Assembly (NCBI GenBank): GCA_900708905.1
Contig: CAADRB010000026.1
Span: 2,160,895-2,224,894 of the forward strand
DNA length: 64,000 bases
Source of the DNA: Hymenolepis diminuta
Lineage: Eukaryota; Platyhelminthes; Cestoda; Cyclophyllidea; Hymenolepididae
Reading direction: 5' to 3'
Position numbers and translations under genes: made by a program. A model generated the notes under the pieces. The model was not told the origin of the DNA and made no database searches. It saw only the letters and a program-made list of their open reading frames with translations. Position 1 is the stretch's first letter. The number at the start of each line of letters is the position of its first letter. Positions 22,332 to 36,600 of the stretch are shown here, piece by piece.

Positions 22332-23986
22332 TCTTTAACCATTTTCTTGAATTACAAGATCTACTTAAGAGATTAATTCAGAATCCGTCCAAAATTGAAC
22401 AGTACACAATTTTTAACGTCATATTCAATGCAATAACTGAATCACTTATTTTGATCAAATAAAAGAGTCTCTTTCAAATGACTTACGCATATACAAGTTG
22501 TTTTTTATTGGAGACGTAAAAATATGCTTTAAAGTAAAAATCGAAATACTGAAAAGAAATTTTATCGAAGATGTGCACTTCTGAGGTTAGAATAGTTCTA
22601 TAGGGAAAGTCGTTTCATTTTTAAACGTACTTTTGAAATATTAGTGAAGACGAAATTAGATTAAATTATTTAATTGAAGGCACACTCGTTAGAATATCAT
22701 AGATTAGTCCAATAAGGTATAAAATGTGAGTGGAAATAAAGTGGTAGGTAATGAAATTAAAACATGAAGTGTTGCTTAATTTGAATTCTGGAAGCACTGA
22801 GTTGTCCATATCCTCCTAAGGAGCACAGTTTACGGTTTAATGTCCTGATATCAAAATTTAATAATCTGGCTCACAGGTTCAAGAGTACTCTCACAATTTT
22901 CAGAGCATGTTGACAGATTGATCTAATTCATTTTTGCACTTTCACTGCCAAGACCCGATAGGTAAGACAAGCAACGATTTTTTCAATATACCACAGCTTA
23001 TTAGTGTTCCTTCTAAATAAAATTTCCATTTTCCATATATATGTTGATTCAGGCATATAAGTAACCTTGAGGTTTACCCAGCTACGCAAATAGAGCAATA
23101 GTACTTGAATTATCATAAAATCCGATTAAAGAGAAGTACTTTTCATATGTATTTAAATCCAGATAACAGTGCGTTTAAAAATTGCCAAACTGCCTGATTC
23201 TTCCCCCTTAAGATCCAATTAAAATTATCCACAACAAAGCATTGTGAGCTGTAAATATGAGTGCGACTGATTACAAGTGACATCAAAATTACCACAGTTT
23301 CAAAGTGATGTTTATTTTGTGTGTGTGTGTGTGTCTAAAGTGAAATACGCATAAATTTCCGTTACGTCTGTCGCTCTATCTCTTACATCAGACAAACGAA
23401 GCAAAGAGGGTGCATCTACGTAGTACATCTAAAAATATCCAAACTGTTACAATTTTATACATGCGTTGTCACCTTGTGATGATTATGAGCAGCGTAACAT
23501 TAGTAAAGATTTATTAATTAATATGAAATGATAATACTTTAGGTCGTGGAATTAAAAAATACCAATTCCTGCCACGTTACAGACGGCATGTGAATATTTA
23601 CAGAAATAAACAGAAAACGATCTGTGTACTTTAAATGTGATGGACTCTATTTATAGGCCAGCAACAAAATTTCTGAATATTTTCAAATACGTTGTAAAAT
23701 AAGAAGTTGCAATTAAAATATAAGCCTCTAATACATTAGACGATTAAGATTTAAACTAATGCGCCTTACAAAAGAATTTCAAAGTAAAATTCACAAAATT
23801 TTGATGGAAAAAATTAATAAGAATCCAAAAAAACAGTCAAATTGTTTGAGCTATGGGACGGAAAAGATTTAAAAGAAAACGCCAAAACCCATGGATTGAA
23901 TTCCTTTTCCCCTTCAGTATTTAAGGCATTAAGACATGCACTAAGGGCATACAACTAACTTTCCAAACAAAACACCAAGTACCTAC
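22332..23986. other. Intergenic, nothing recognised
   Basis: AT-rich. A (GT)8 microsatellite lies at 23319-23334. No coding signal. Confidence 0.5.
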
Positions 23987-24392
23987 TGAAGGTGGGCTAT
24001 GTGATAGTAATTTATCTAAGTGGCTCTAGAATTTTTGTTGAACTATCACCCTTCTAACTTCCTACGATCTTCACCAATCTACAAGACATAGAGAAGAGGG
24101 ATTGCTGGTTGAAGAACTTTATGGAACAAAAAAACAAAACGCAGAAGATTGAGAGACGAAGTGGCGTGATGTGTGGATCTACAGAGTAGATATTTATACC
24201 TTGGGATTGGAAATATGCTAATTTGAACTGACGACTGCAAACGCTCGATAAGTCAGGTCAAAGTGACTCAGCATTTGGACAGCAGTACAGTGTAGTTTGG
24301 GTTACACATGATCGAAGGTCATTTGTGGCCGAACCAGACAGTAAGGTCGGGCTGACTAACTGCAGGCGAATTTAGAAGCGTTTAGTAGGAAA
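23987..24392. repeat. LTR-like dispersed repeat, copy 2
   Basis: It aligns by eye with 38843-39243: shared ATTTATCTAAGTGG (24010 and 38867), CCCTTCTAACTTC.TACGAT (about 24050 and 38910), and CTGCA..CGAATTTAG / CTGCA..GAATTTAG near the right end. About 400 bp and GC-richer than the surroundings, like an LTR, but terminal dinucleotides and target duplication are not clear. Confidence 0.5.
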
Positions 24393-26876
24393 ATAAATAA
24401 AAAATATTTATAACAAAATAATTTAGAAAATATAGATTGAAGTTTTACTCCAAGAAAGATTTAATATGCCTGGTCACAATGTACCTAACTTATGTGAGAA
24501 CGAATGAAATTAACATTTTCCATTTACCAGTTTTAATTCCAATCTCACAAGGACACGGAGGACGGCTGCATGATGCGCCAATGATAAAATTATATTTCAA
24601 AAGCAAATATTGAAGAACACTTTCAAAAATTCAGTCAATTTCTAAATATTGTTGATTATGGCAAACACAACTAAAATAAACATATGATAAGGTAGTTAAA
24701 TGTTCTACTCTAGAAGTACAGTGGTTCTGTAAATTTTAATGCACCCATTGCATGATGCACTCTTTTCTTGCACTTGTAGCACTTCAGCAGAAACGTTATC
24801 AAGCGGTTATCTTTGAGGAGACTATAAACACTCGATAAACTTTTCCTCCTATTGTCCGAAACAGAAGACGTAAATTACGAATAGTATATATTTAACATAT
24901 ACACATATAAGCAAATATAGATCTTTGCAATGAGTCATGTCGAAGATACCCGGAGTTTGTACATGAAGGAAGCTTATCAGCTTGCAATGAAATGATATTG
25001 AAAAACAAAGGATTTGACTGATTTTCCGTTTAATAAAATGTGTGGCGTGAGATGTAGAAATATCAGGTGTCTCACCGAAATTTGTACTTACAAGCCATAA
25101 ATACTTTAAGATAAGGGAAATTAACACCTTTTCATTGTTTCCATAAGGAATTCGGTACTAGGTTGGAAAGTCGATTCATTTAGCATCACATCTTATCATG
25201 AAGAGTAGAAAATAGCAAACATATTACATATCGTGCTCAGCACCGTTTTCAGATGCACTTCGAGGAGCAGAAAAGAATCCACGTAGCTAGCAAATTTGGA
25301 TATTGAGTGGAGCCTTCTGCTGCTTCTAGGATGCCCCCAGTATTTAACTACTAACCGAGGATCCTGAGATAACGAAAACTTACCATTCCAGGCCACCAAA
25401 TTGCCAACCCTATTGTATCCGAGTCCAAAGACTCATGAGTAACTGAATACGTCTATTTAGCTAGGGTATAATAACGGCTGTATTCGAGGTGCTCTTTTTC
25501 ACTTAATTTAACAGAAAACAAGTTAGTTTCTACAATATTCTCTGTGTTCTAAATATAATACAAGATTCCCAATTTTTATCACTGATGAATGACACTTTAT
25601 TCTATTTCATAATTTTATATAATTAGGCATACAATCACGCACCTTAAAGCTGATTGGCTATTTTCATTCTTAACTAATTCCAGCAAGTTTCCTTCTTCCA
25701 GTTATGCTTTGTTTAATGGAGACTTTTCTTTTATCGTCTGATTAGTCATTATGGTTTTAAAAGTTCTGTGATATTAAAACTGTCCTCACAGTTTTCAATA
25801 AATATCACAATTTAAGTGAAAACGGTCATAAGATCTCAAATTTGAATTTTATAACCTTTGCGGATTACATCAGAGATACATAACGCATGAAAGCAGTAAA
25901 TTTTAAGTTGACCGAAATTATTCGAGAACACTTATGAATACTTTCCTTGTTAATTGCATGGAATATTGTCTTTTTATCAGAGATAAGCCTAGACATCTTT
26001 TTTCTACTTAGTCTTGCATAACAAGTCTGCTTGGAACCCTCTGGGAGCCGTGATTTTAGATCGTCTTTCCATCTTTTTTTGCTAATCCTAACAGTATCAC
26101 CTGCTTCAGATCAGAGAACTTGGAGGTTAGCAAATCCATTAACTGGATATGATAATCGCATCGCTGCATATTAATTGCAATGCCATATTATAGACCTATT
26201 GATGATGAAAGGGCTTTGAAATCCTTATCGAAATTTAGTCTATCGTCTGTCCTCTGGAAAATTCTTTCATTTTATTTATAACAGCTTCCCTTCGTCTAAA
26301 TTATTACTTGTAAGCCACTCCACCTCACTCTTAATGACTCTTTCTGCTAGCACTAGCCCACCTGAAATTGCTTATCGAGTTGCCGGTACGTAGAGGTTTA
26401 TTTGTGCCTCAGTAATGGACAGCCCGTCTCAAAGTATCTATTGGTGCTTCCTTTTCCTTCTCGCGTTTTACTGGAGATCTCATATCATTCAGTTTCATAA
26501 CCAATTTTCTTTGTTCAGTCATGTACTTATTCACATCACAATTAAATACAGATGGATTCGTCTTTGTATCAATTCTTTGCTTGCTGATATTATCTTTTCA
26601 CCTATGTCAGTTGGTTTTTCCCCTTCTTTTCACCGCAAAAACTGGAGCATGCATAATACTATTCCGACTCTCTTTACATAATTCTATTTTAAAATATGTT
26701 CCTGAATTTTATTTTTGTTAGATGAGATGAGTAATTTTTGTCCAAGAAAATTAAATTATCAATTTAATTTTGATTACTAATAAGATCTACTTTTTTGTTA
26801 AAATGTTTTAAATTATGGATCAATAATTTTGCAGAATTTGGAGTACATAGGGAAAATTTGTTTACTTCTGTGTCAT
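24393..26876. other. Intergenic, nothing recognised
   Basis: AT-rich, no coding motif. An 88-codon open frame at 26415-26681 is hydrophobic and unremarkable. Confidence 0.45.
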
Positions 26877-27330
26877 CATGGAGTTCTCTGACATGTGGCT
26901 ATTTTGGAATCTAATTAGGTTATAACAAGTGGTAGCACATATTTTTACCATCCAGGAAACAGTGGATTATTCAATTCATTATGAAATGTCTAAGAGAGCT
27001 TATCTGCAGAAATAAAGATCCTTTCCCCCAAAATTGAGGTCAAATATTATCGTGATATTCCTATCACTTCTAGTGCCACTGTTTCTCATACTTCTATTAG
27101 AAATTGTCCTCTATCTCCAGTTGTACTATTATCTCCTATGGTACTTTCTACGCAGCACAAGTTCAAACGGACAATATTAATACGAAGTTTCATCCATCAG
27201 TCAGATATAGTGTAAAAGTAGTGAATTTCACTATATGTAACCTTTCGTGACTAAAGTTGTTCCAGTATGACTTGTCTCCTAGCCTACGGTGTCCAAACAA
27301 AAATTAGTCCCGAAATCCTGTCTGCTTGAT
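26877..27330 (+). repeat. Dispersed repeat with coding character, copy 1
   Basis: It aligns with 62080-62520, and its left edge with 63480-63540. Translated pieces agree between copies: LSAEIKILSPKIEVK here against LSAEIHILSAKIEAK at about 62218, and FHPSVRYSVKVVNFT here against LHPSVRNSVDSANFT at about 62395. Differences fall largely outside the shared residues, suggesting descent from a protein-coding sequence. Frames are broken. The protein is not recognised. Confidence 0.5.
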
Positions 27331-28640
27331 CACTAGATAGATCAAATATAGTGCCTAAAGGAACAAAACGACCCATTTTAATAATAATTTATTCATTAAC
27401 AATAATTAAATACTTTCTGGAATCTTTCTTTCCCTTAAAGTTCTGTCTTTATCAGTAACATTCCCTGTCAAAATACTTTCATGCATAAAGACTTATGAAT
27501 TTCTCTCTCCAACGTTATTATCTGATAGAATTTTTTAATTTTAAAATACCAAGTTAGAATAATTTTGAAGTAGATTAATAACTACTCTGAGTCGGAAATT
27601 CAGGATATAAGCTTCTATTAAACCCAAAATCTTCCCTATTTAAATCCTTTCCGACTTAAAATATGCAAATTTCCGTGCACTACTTATGCCAGAGAGGAAA
27701 ATGCGAAACAGTCAAAACAGGTTTTAAGTGAGAATGAGGGTGTGATTAGGATGTTGAATCTCGAAATATTTGTCCCTCGCTTACTTGACCAACCACAATT
27801 AAAAGAAGAACGGACAGTATGTAGATGAGATGTTGCTTACGAACTAACCCTCATATTTGCATAGATGGTATACTAATTGTCAGATTGTTGCATATGAATA
27901 AGTGGTGGGTGCCAATTTTCATTATGTTGAACATTGGAACTAGTTGATACCTAACGTAAAAATGTAGATGCCCTGATGATTTCAGAGTTCTGACTCGACA
28001 AACGTCTTGATCCATTGCCCTGTTCTCCAAATTCCTTACACAATATTTGAAATGCTTCCTTCGTTGCTCCTATTAGAGGTTGTCCATGATTACAATTAAA
28101 TTTATTTGTTTTGCCTAGCAAAAATAGAAAAGCACGTTTCAAAATTCTTATGTTTCAATGACTAATAGTGTCGCAATGTTTCAGTTTAATGCACCGAAAA
28201 AACGTATAATCGAAAGTTACAAGGTGATTTCCTCTAACTACTAGTGTCGTCATGAAATCAGAATTTGAAACACAGCATATGCATAATACTTTCCAATAAA
28301 TATTAAGTCATTCAAAATAAGAGTTATTACTTAGTTAGTCTTACTAAAATAGGATTTCAATCTCGCGCCATGGCTGAACACTTTTCAATCAGTCATGGGG
28401 TTAGTGAGGTCAGCCTTTACCTCTGCTTTGCTAAATAATAATGTATCTAGTATTGTTATAACAGCAATATGGAAACTATGTAGCTATACTCAATAAGTTG
28501 AAATAGATTGAAGTAAATAAATAAATAAATATATCAATGGGAAAAAAGTGCAGAATAGACAACGTACGAAAAATAGTATTTCAGTTTTAATTTAAACCGA
28601 ATTTCCATAAATAATTGTTTGCGACAATTATTAATTTATT
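27331..28640. other. Intergenic, nothing recognised
   Basis: AT-rich; an AAAT microsatellite lies at 28514-28532. No coding signal. Confidence 0.5.
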
Positions 28641-28848
28641 GATTAATCCCCAAGTCCATTTAAGAAATTACTTTCCAAAGCTCATCTTAGGTAGAGAATG
28701 GTATCGTAAAGATATTCGAATTTGACCACTTTATATTTGCCAGACTTAACCAGTAGGCTGGCCGCTCCACCCACTGGGCATGCGCTGAGGAGAACCGAAC
28801 CCATAACCTCTGACATGGCAGACAGGCACGGTAATCAATGCACCACCG
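28641..28848 (-). repeat. tRNA-derived SINE-like repeat, family A, copy 2
   Basis: Minus-strand head GGTGGTGCATTGATTACCGTG (A-box region) and GGTTATGGGTTCGGTTCTCC (B box close to GGTTCGANTCC). The body matches 12311-12515, ending in the shared CCATTTAAGAAA region. The best preserved of the SINE-like copies here. Confidence 0.65.
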
Positions 28849-31800
28849 ACGCACATACAACTACTGCTACCATTATTGTCTATAACACAAAAACTTCCAT
28901 AAATTTTAATCATGGGTAAGCATCTGAATAAGAGAATAACCAAATAGCCCAACAAGGTATTAAACAATGGAGGAGGTCAGCAATAAGCTTGTAATAAAGT
29001 CCAGGAGACTTCCGTAACTTGAATTTAGCAGCATTGATTTGTTCCTATTTCAAAAGAGGTGAATTCACTTCGTTCGATCTTCATCATTTGCCTCCCAAAT
29101 TTGAGGGATGAATCTACATGCGCTTCCTAAATTTTTATCTGTATCATCACAAATCACTGAGATCTAATTATCTTGACCTCAGAGTGATGCTTGAAGTGCT
29201 TTACCGTACTGTAACCTCAAGCGCCCTCAAGTGGTTTATTTTAACTACCGGAATAAGCTAATTAAGTGATTCTTGAATGAGCGTTGTTAGGGCCCGGCTT
29301 CCCCGAATCGATTTCCGGACCCATTCTATCTGCTCATATTATTTCTCCTATATGAGATAACAGAATGCCTTTTACCCATCAACAAGACCACCGTACATGC
29401 ACACACGCTTGTCATTTACCGGCTTCCTACGCTTCCCTCTCGTCTCCTCTGTCCCTCATCTCTCTCTTAACCACCAGAAACTGGTTTGTTCTGTACATTT
29501 TGGTCAGGTTAAGTCTTGGTGTTCTGTTCTAAAACCGTTGCTAGTAGTTACCATAATTTGCTTCAGACTCATGACTGAGAACATATCCATTAAAATTAAG
29601 AACTCGTATATTTATTTCTGTGGTTGGTCATGACACCCATTTCAAAAGCAGCACCAGGAATATGAGTCTAGCGGCAATAGATTTAACATGACACCAATCA
29701 AGGTAAAGGTGAAATATGATTTTGATGAATAAATTTCATAATTTGGAAACTGTCTAGAAATTTTCCATGGAACACACATCTTGCATTATTTCAAGTCAGT
29801 TATAAGTTTAATATTTATTTGAATAATGACGTTTAATGTATGTCCTTGTTTCTATAGTTTGAGTGAAAATCGGAGATAAAAGACATGATCCCGTAGGAAA
29901 ATAAATCCATTTGCTTAAAGATTGTACCGAATATACGAATAGTACAGCAGGATGCGTGATCTACGAACTGTAGTAGATAGAAGAACGATCTCTGCAAGGC
30001 CTTGTAGTAACTTTTCATTTCAATATTCGTTTTCAGCTTTGAATTGTAAAGTTTAGTTTTGAAGTTCGTGTTTATGAATATATGTTTGCCTTGAATTTGG
30101 AATAATTACATGAAAGTACACATTCGGCAGCGCGAATTATAAGAGGAGTAGTTGCATGGCCACTTTCTTCTTCACACACTTGTCTCCGACTGCAAAATTT
30201 TAAGGTGAGAGCGTTCGTCCAGCGGTCAGCACTCCTTACTCAATTTTGATTGCAAAAATAGGACAAAATCTTCTATCACCAAATGATTAACTAACTGAAG
30301 AAATTTTCCCGTAAATTCACGAAATGCTATAATTTAAAAAGAGTTTATTATTTTTTAATAGTAAAAATCGAGTGGAAATGGCGAGCTTATATTTATATTT
30401 TGACATGCTATTAATTGTGAGTAGACACATTCAACCCTTAAATTCCGGTAATAACAGTGATACATTTAATTTGGTCTTTATGCTCTTAATTCCTATAATA
30501 CTTATTACATATTCCACCACAGTGTTAGAAATTTTTTTACAGTCTTTATTAAATCTAAAATACAAGAAAGATGCACGAATAATTGACCTCAGAATTTATG
30601 CAGTTCGAACTCCCTATTCATGTCAGTACACATCAGTGTAATTTGCTCTGTCAATGCTATCTTATATCATTCTAATTGCTTACATGGGCATAACTTTATG
30701 TAATATTTCATGTTATAAACAAGTTATTATAATTAATTCATATACCTTACCATTTAGAATGAGTGCATGAAGACATTTATCTACGGGGTTCATAAACCTG
30801 AAACAAATTAACAGAAAATTAAGAAGAAGTAAAAGTACATAAATATTGATTAATTGAACATATTTTGATTGCATGATATACTCTACGAATTTGAGATTAA
30901 AAAACCTTTAACAGTGGCAGACCATCACGTTATATCAATTGAGGCACACAATTTCAAAGATATTAGCTAAGTAATTAAATATAAAAAAATGTAGTCATTG
31001 CAGATAGAGATGTTTGGAATTTTGTGATGAAATTTCGGAAGTATTACGTTTACGTCTAACAGTGAGCCATTTCTGTAGTTACTACTTATAATACCTAACT
31101 TTTTGAAACAGTTCCACAGTCACGGATATTTTCGTCCCTTTTGTGCCCTATAGACCTACTTTGATTTCGGATTAACTATAATAAAAAAACCAGTGGTAAA
31201 TGATGAAGACTGATTTGCGGTACCTATCACTTCATAACAATAGAGATTCCAAAGCGATTGAGATTATGAAGTCTCGACAAAATCTACGTTCTTATATGAT
31301 GGTACATGATTACGGATAGTGGGTGAGACCACTAGTCTTCAACCAAAAATCATTCTCTGGTTATGACAACGCCCGAAAACTACAGGAGTGTGATTATCTA
31401 CATCTTTTACTCGCCCAAATCATAGCTAGGATGTCTCATTTGGTAGAACCCGGAAGTATAAACAAAATATCATTCAATTACGGCTGTAATGCGCTTAAAA
31501 ACGTTTCTTTCAGGGCTGAGAGGCAACCTTTCACGATATTGGGTTAAATTTGAGAGGAAAATAGTCGAACATGTCTTGACTGCCGTGGCGAATTGACGTC
31601 TTTTCAAGATTATCTCTTAATTCCTTTTAAGCACCTCGGAACTTTACAAGACTTGATTTCAATTACTCCTAACGAAACAGAAGTGAAAGTACTCAATATC
31701 AGTTTTAATAGATACTCCTGAACCTAACATGCAGAATGAATAAAGTGCATTTGTACTCCAATCTAGAATAAATTCCGCATAGATTGTTACCTAAAGGCTG

Positions 31801-33483
31801 CAGACATATTTTTACCAAAACAATTATAGCGGTTGGGTTCATGAGTTTTTAATTGGGTTTTAATTGAAGCCGATATTCATCACCAAATATTTTTAGAACT
31901 TTGACATTGACATTGATTATTCATTGAATGTTGCACTCATTTGAGTAAAGTATCTGTAAGATGTCTTTTCTTACTGACCATTGTCTATTCTGTTTGACTA
32001 TTATTTCTAAATAAATAGCTGTTTAGTATTAAGTCCTCACTTAAATTTAATCTCAAGAACCTTATCTAATCTTTAAATGTTTAATTCAGAATTCTAATTG
32101 GTATTTCTTCGTTCTCGTCGGTACAATTACAAAATATAATTTGCTTGCATAAGAAATAAATTCTTAGCCTTTATACTAACGCTTAGAGATTGAAGAGATA
32201 ATATGAAGTTGATTTTGGTGAAAATGTAGAATGAAAGAATAAAGTAGTTAATTTCGGAAGAATTAGAGGAGTTTGTGCAGTATGTTATGACGTAATTTCC
32301 TATTCCTCTCTCCCTAACTGCTAAATCCCTTCTTTCTCCCTCCTTCCATTTACGAAGGCAAGCAGGCTAGTGTGACGTAAATGGACAAAAACAGAGCAGC
32401 AAACTGATTGGATAGCGTGTGGAAGGCTTGGGGAGAAAAAAGCTCTGGCCGTCCTCTCACTCCAGTCAGTCGCATAATTATACCACTTTTCATTTAAAGC
32501 GATCTTAGTGCTTGAAATAACTGTTTTATTAGTAAATCAAATTGCATAATATGAAGCGAAATCTAGAAATAGGCTCAGGCGGCTACCAGATTAAACATCC
32601 CTCTGTGAGTGTCTGGCTGGACTCAGAAATGATGCCCCTGATTAGAATGAGAGTGATCAACTATTTGAAAATTTCTAAATCAGATAATACACGTAAAAAT
32701 GATTGAACAAGATAAATAAAATCTAGGGTAGTGTTAATTTTGTACAAATGTCAAATAGACTGCTAATGGGTCGTTTGCAAATTTTACTGTAATAAATTCC
32801 AGATATGCATCGTTTGTAGTTGATATTGCGAATTTTGGAAGTGAGGGGGATTACGGATATTTACAAAATCATTCTTTGCCTTGAGCGATAATATGCTAAC
32901 ATTATTTTTCATCAAGTAATACTTCAGAACATTCGGAATGAGGCTAAACACGATTTCTGAAATTGTGTTTGGTGTCGTCTTCATTTGACATCAGAACTGA
33001 CTGAACATCAGTTTGCTTCAGCTTAGGTTTAAACACAGATTTACTTTTGAAAATAATTTGTATTTGTGTTGTTTCCGCCTACACAACCTAAAAAATATTA
33101 TTTTTTCAAGCGCATTGTGATAAAATAGTAAATTTTATAAAATAAATGAATGTAAACACCACCGCCTTACTATTAATATCTCAATGCATTTTCCAATAAT
33201 TACCAGTTACAATTTTTGTAGATTTTGCAAGGAATAGCAGATAAAAATGACATAATCATCCATTTATTATTTTTTACTTTTGGAAATTTTATTTACTAAT
33301 AATTAAGTAAAAAAATCAATGCATCAATCTAATTCATGTTAGAAATCAAACTTATTTATTATTGAAATTAGGTGTATATAATTAATAATCAATTTGACCT
33401 TTGATTTTGAAATGATATTTCGATAAAGGAACAGACGATATTATTATTAACTAAAAAATACGAATTAATAATTTAAACATAAT
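28849..33483. other. Long AT-rich intergenic block
   Basis: A GC-richer stretch at 29285-29480 beginning TGTTAGGGCCCGG could be an LTR fragment of another family, without proof. A 75-codon open frame at 31323-31547 has no recognised motif. At 32370-32465 there are a TGACGTAA half-CRE and an inverted CCAAT (ATTGG) with no gene attached. Otherwise nothing. Confidence 0.4.
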
Positions 33484-33620
33484 GGAGTGGTTAATGTGCA
33501 CACTAACCACGCTAGAGGTTACGAGGTCAATGCATATCAGTGCACATGCTGTGATATTGACGACCAACTGCATTGGTTAATTCCGGTCAACAAGGGAAGA
33601 TTACAGAATGTGTAGTTTCC
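33484..33620 (+). repeat. tRNA-derived SINE-like repeat, family B, copy 2
   Basis: The head GAGTGGTTAATGTGCACAC and GAGGTTACGAGGTCAATGC resemble tRNA A- and B-box regions. The tail GGTCAACAAGGGAAG..AGAATGTG is shared with 6126-6260. About 135 bp. Confidence 0.5.
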
Positions 33621-36600
33621 ATATGTGCGAGTCCAAAGTACTTTACTTCTACCCACGTCAACTGATGTTAATTCTTCTCTTAATTGGCAAGTGAAACTTA
33701 ATAATAATTAACGAACTCAGTGTAGTTCTAATCTTAATTATGGACATGAAAAAATACCAATTTCCACACCCAATTTACACTCTTCTAATCCCCGACTCCG
33801 AGTGAACTAAAGAGATTAAAACACCAAACACAAGATCTCAACAATGGCGGTGGGACAATTAATGCTATCCCAAGAATACTAACTTAAAACTATCATTGAC
33901 ATTTCAAGAAGAAAACCTTAAAGTTAGGTGAGTTTAACGCTCTTATCAATGGGCAATTTTGAAGCGAACTGATGTAATTATATAATCATTAATTTTCAAG
34001 ACGATAGAGGGGGAGGGGAGGAGAAGGCAAAGGAACTGGCTTTTATGAATGAAGGTTTGAATTCACTTACAGTTCGACTATTACATAATCAATAAACTAG
34101 ATAATATTTGTTCAATAACTCAGCTTTTCTTCATTAATACTGAACCATAAAGTTAGTATCCGATAAAACAAACATCTTTATATCAATTAAACCCTTAGTT
34201 ACGGAAGTTTGGCAGATTTCAAGCTGTCTCCGAACAATTTCACCGAGTCATTACTTATACATTTATAGTGAAATTCGAACTTCTTACACAAATGTATAAA
34301 ATATTTATATATAATATTAATAAAAACATATATAAATTTATAACTTTATTTATAATTTACAGATAAGTATAATATATATTTATAATAATAAATATAAATA
34401 TATATGCACATTCATGAAATACCTATTTAGAGATTATTTTTGGAAAAATATTTTTTTTCTCATATGAAGCAGGAGGATTTGTACACAACAAATCAATCAA
34501 ATAAAAGTTGAATGGAAGAAGGTCGATTATAAGTAGAGAATTTAAATAATGGTTTCAATAAGTACCCCAAATTTTACTAACTGGGACATTGTTCACTACG
34601 TAGTGTCCTATTATCTCTGACTTAAAATGTTAGGATTCAATCCCTGGTTCATTGACAGCAATTTTGAGAGCTTATTGGCCAATAGATCAAACTGGATCAT
34701 TGATTAAACCATCTTCAAGAGCTATGTTTAGAGAGTTTCATAATAAGTTGACCTATCGTTCGGATCATTTTATTCGGCAGTTCGGTACGTATCTAGCCAA
34801 TAAAATAAACACAGTGAGAGATATTTATATACCAAAGCGGGACTAAGTTCAGAAAGACGTGACAATTTATGAGACAGGAAAAATAAACTTAATGCTTTTA
34901 ACAGAAATAGGTGATCAAAGTATTCAGAACTGATTGGTTATTTATTACCCACCGCAAGACCAACGTTTCTGCAATTTTGCATCATCGTGAAAAATTTAAA
35001 CACAAAGATGTGAGTTAGAGGAAGTGTGTCAATTAGAAGTAGAAATTAAAGTCACAACGTCAAAGAGTCTTACAAAGTTTGATTATCAAATACCGGTGGT
35101 TCATATTTCACTTCTAGGATATAGTCCACTTCTTCGTGATCTAACGTTCAAGGGTTCAAATTTCACCAACTGACCTTTATTTAGTAGATCGCTTCCTATT
35201 TGAGGAGTCCCAAGATAATTGACCATACGCCTAATTTAAGTAGTTAATCGTCCAAATCAGAAAAATTCTTCTTCCAATTTCCAAAGAACAAACTAATACG
35301 GTTTTAACGTGTTCGCTCAAGGTGAAAGTTTTAAAACCATCATGACAATATATGACATCACTGCAATGGCATTGTTAAAATATGACGGGTTTTTTCCAGC
35401 ATATTTTGACCTAAAATAGGCAATCCATCAGTTGATGAAAACCTATTCAATAAAAACATGCCTAGATTTTGACCACTAGAACAATTATTTAACAGATTAA
35501 GGATTTCTTCATTTAAACAACTAATTTCCCATAAACCTGTCGATTATTAGGCAACTTTAGAGAGGAGGGTGAGTTTCATTGTCTTTATTCTATTGTGGAA
35601 AGTTAAGGTATAAAGGTATCAGCAAACTAATGGATAAAATTATTAACTGTCGACATGTCGACCGTCTAACACTGATTGAAAAAATGGTGAGTAAAGAAAA
35701 ACACAACAAAGGCAACAAATAAAGCACAAGTCTACTTGAAGGCAAATCTTATAAATCCTGGAATAATTTCTAAATTACTGGCTCCCATTGGAACAAAATT
35801 GTCTTCTCAAGCCATTCAGCCACTAACAGTTATTTGACGTAAATATATTATGTAAAATACAAAAGAGATAATATTCCAAATTGCAACTATGAAAAGGTAT
35901 TTTGAATGACAAAACAATTATAGTAACCCGCTAATTTTAGAGGCAGTAGGTTTTATTTCGATAAAACATTTTAGAATTAGATTTAATAAGAGTGGGAAAG
36001 GGGATGATTGACTTTAGCATTCAATCCGTTTAGATATTTTTAATATCGAAATTCATTTTCTTTGAATTAAAAGAGGGTCACGAAGTTAGGGTATGTATAC
36101 CAGAAGCAAGAGGGGGGAATACGCAAATCCGTAAGAAGGGCACGTGACTGCAAAAATCACCCCGAGTGGTCGTGATCGCTGCAAAGTCAAGGTGACAAAT
36201 GAGTGCATTAAAAGTTTTAACACTGTCGTGTTTATTAATCGCACATTTTCAGTCTATGAGCAATCAATTAAGAAAGAGAGATTTATTTTCAGGGCAAAGT
36301 GCATTGGGAAGTAGATGAGAATAAAATGGCTAATCACTATTTAATGACAAAATCAAGTTGGATCAATTAATTCAACCTATTTTATCTCAGAAAAAGTGTT
36401 CCCCTAAAATTTAAATAAATTCAATTTGGTAAACCAGTCGCAAAAATTTCGTGGACGTTTGAATTACACATAAATTAATTTAAAGAGCAAGGTGCAATGT
36501 CAACTTTGTTAGCTTTAATCTAATGGGATTTACCTAAGCGCAGTTGAAGAGCACATATTTTGATATATAATGTAAATATTTATTTGAGAAGAGAATAGAC

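Noticed and set aside
26351..26391. Possible 35-base microexon between CTGCTAG and GTACGT
   Set aside because: Too short to support by sequence alone; no flanking exons found.
29285..29480. TGTTAGGGCCCGG segment as another solo LTR
   Set aside because: No second copy in the window and no clear right end; only GC content and a TG start suggest it.
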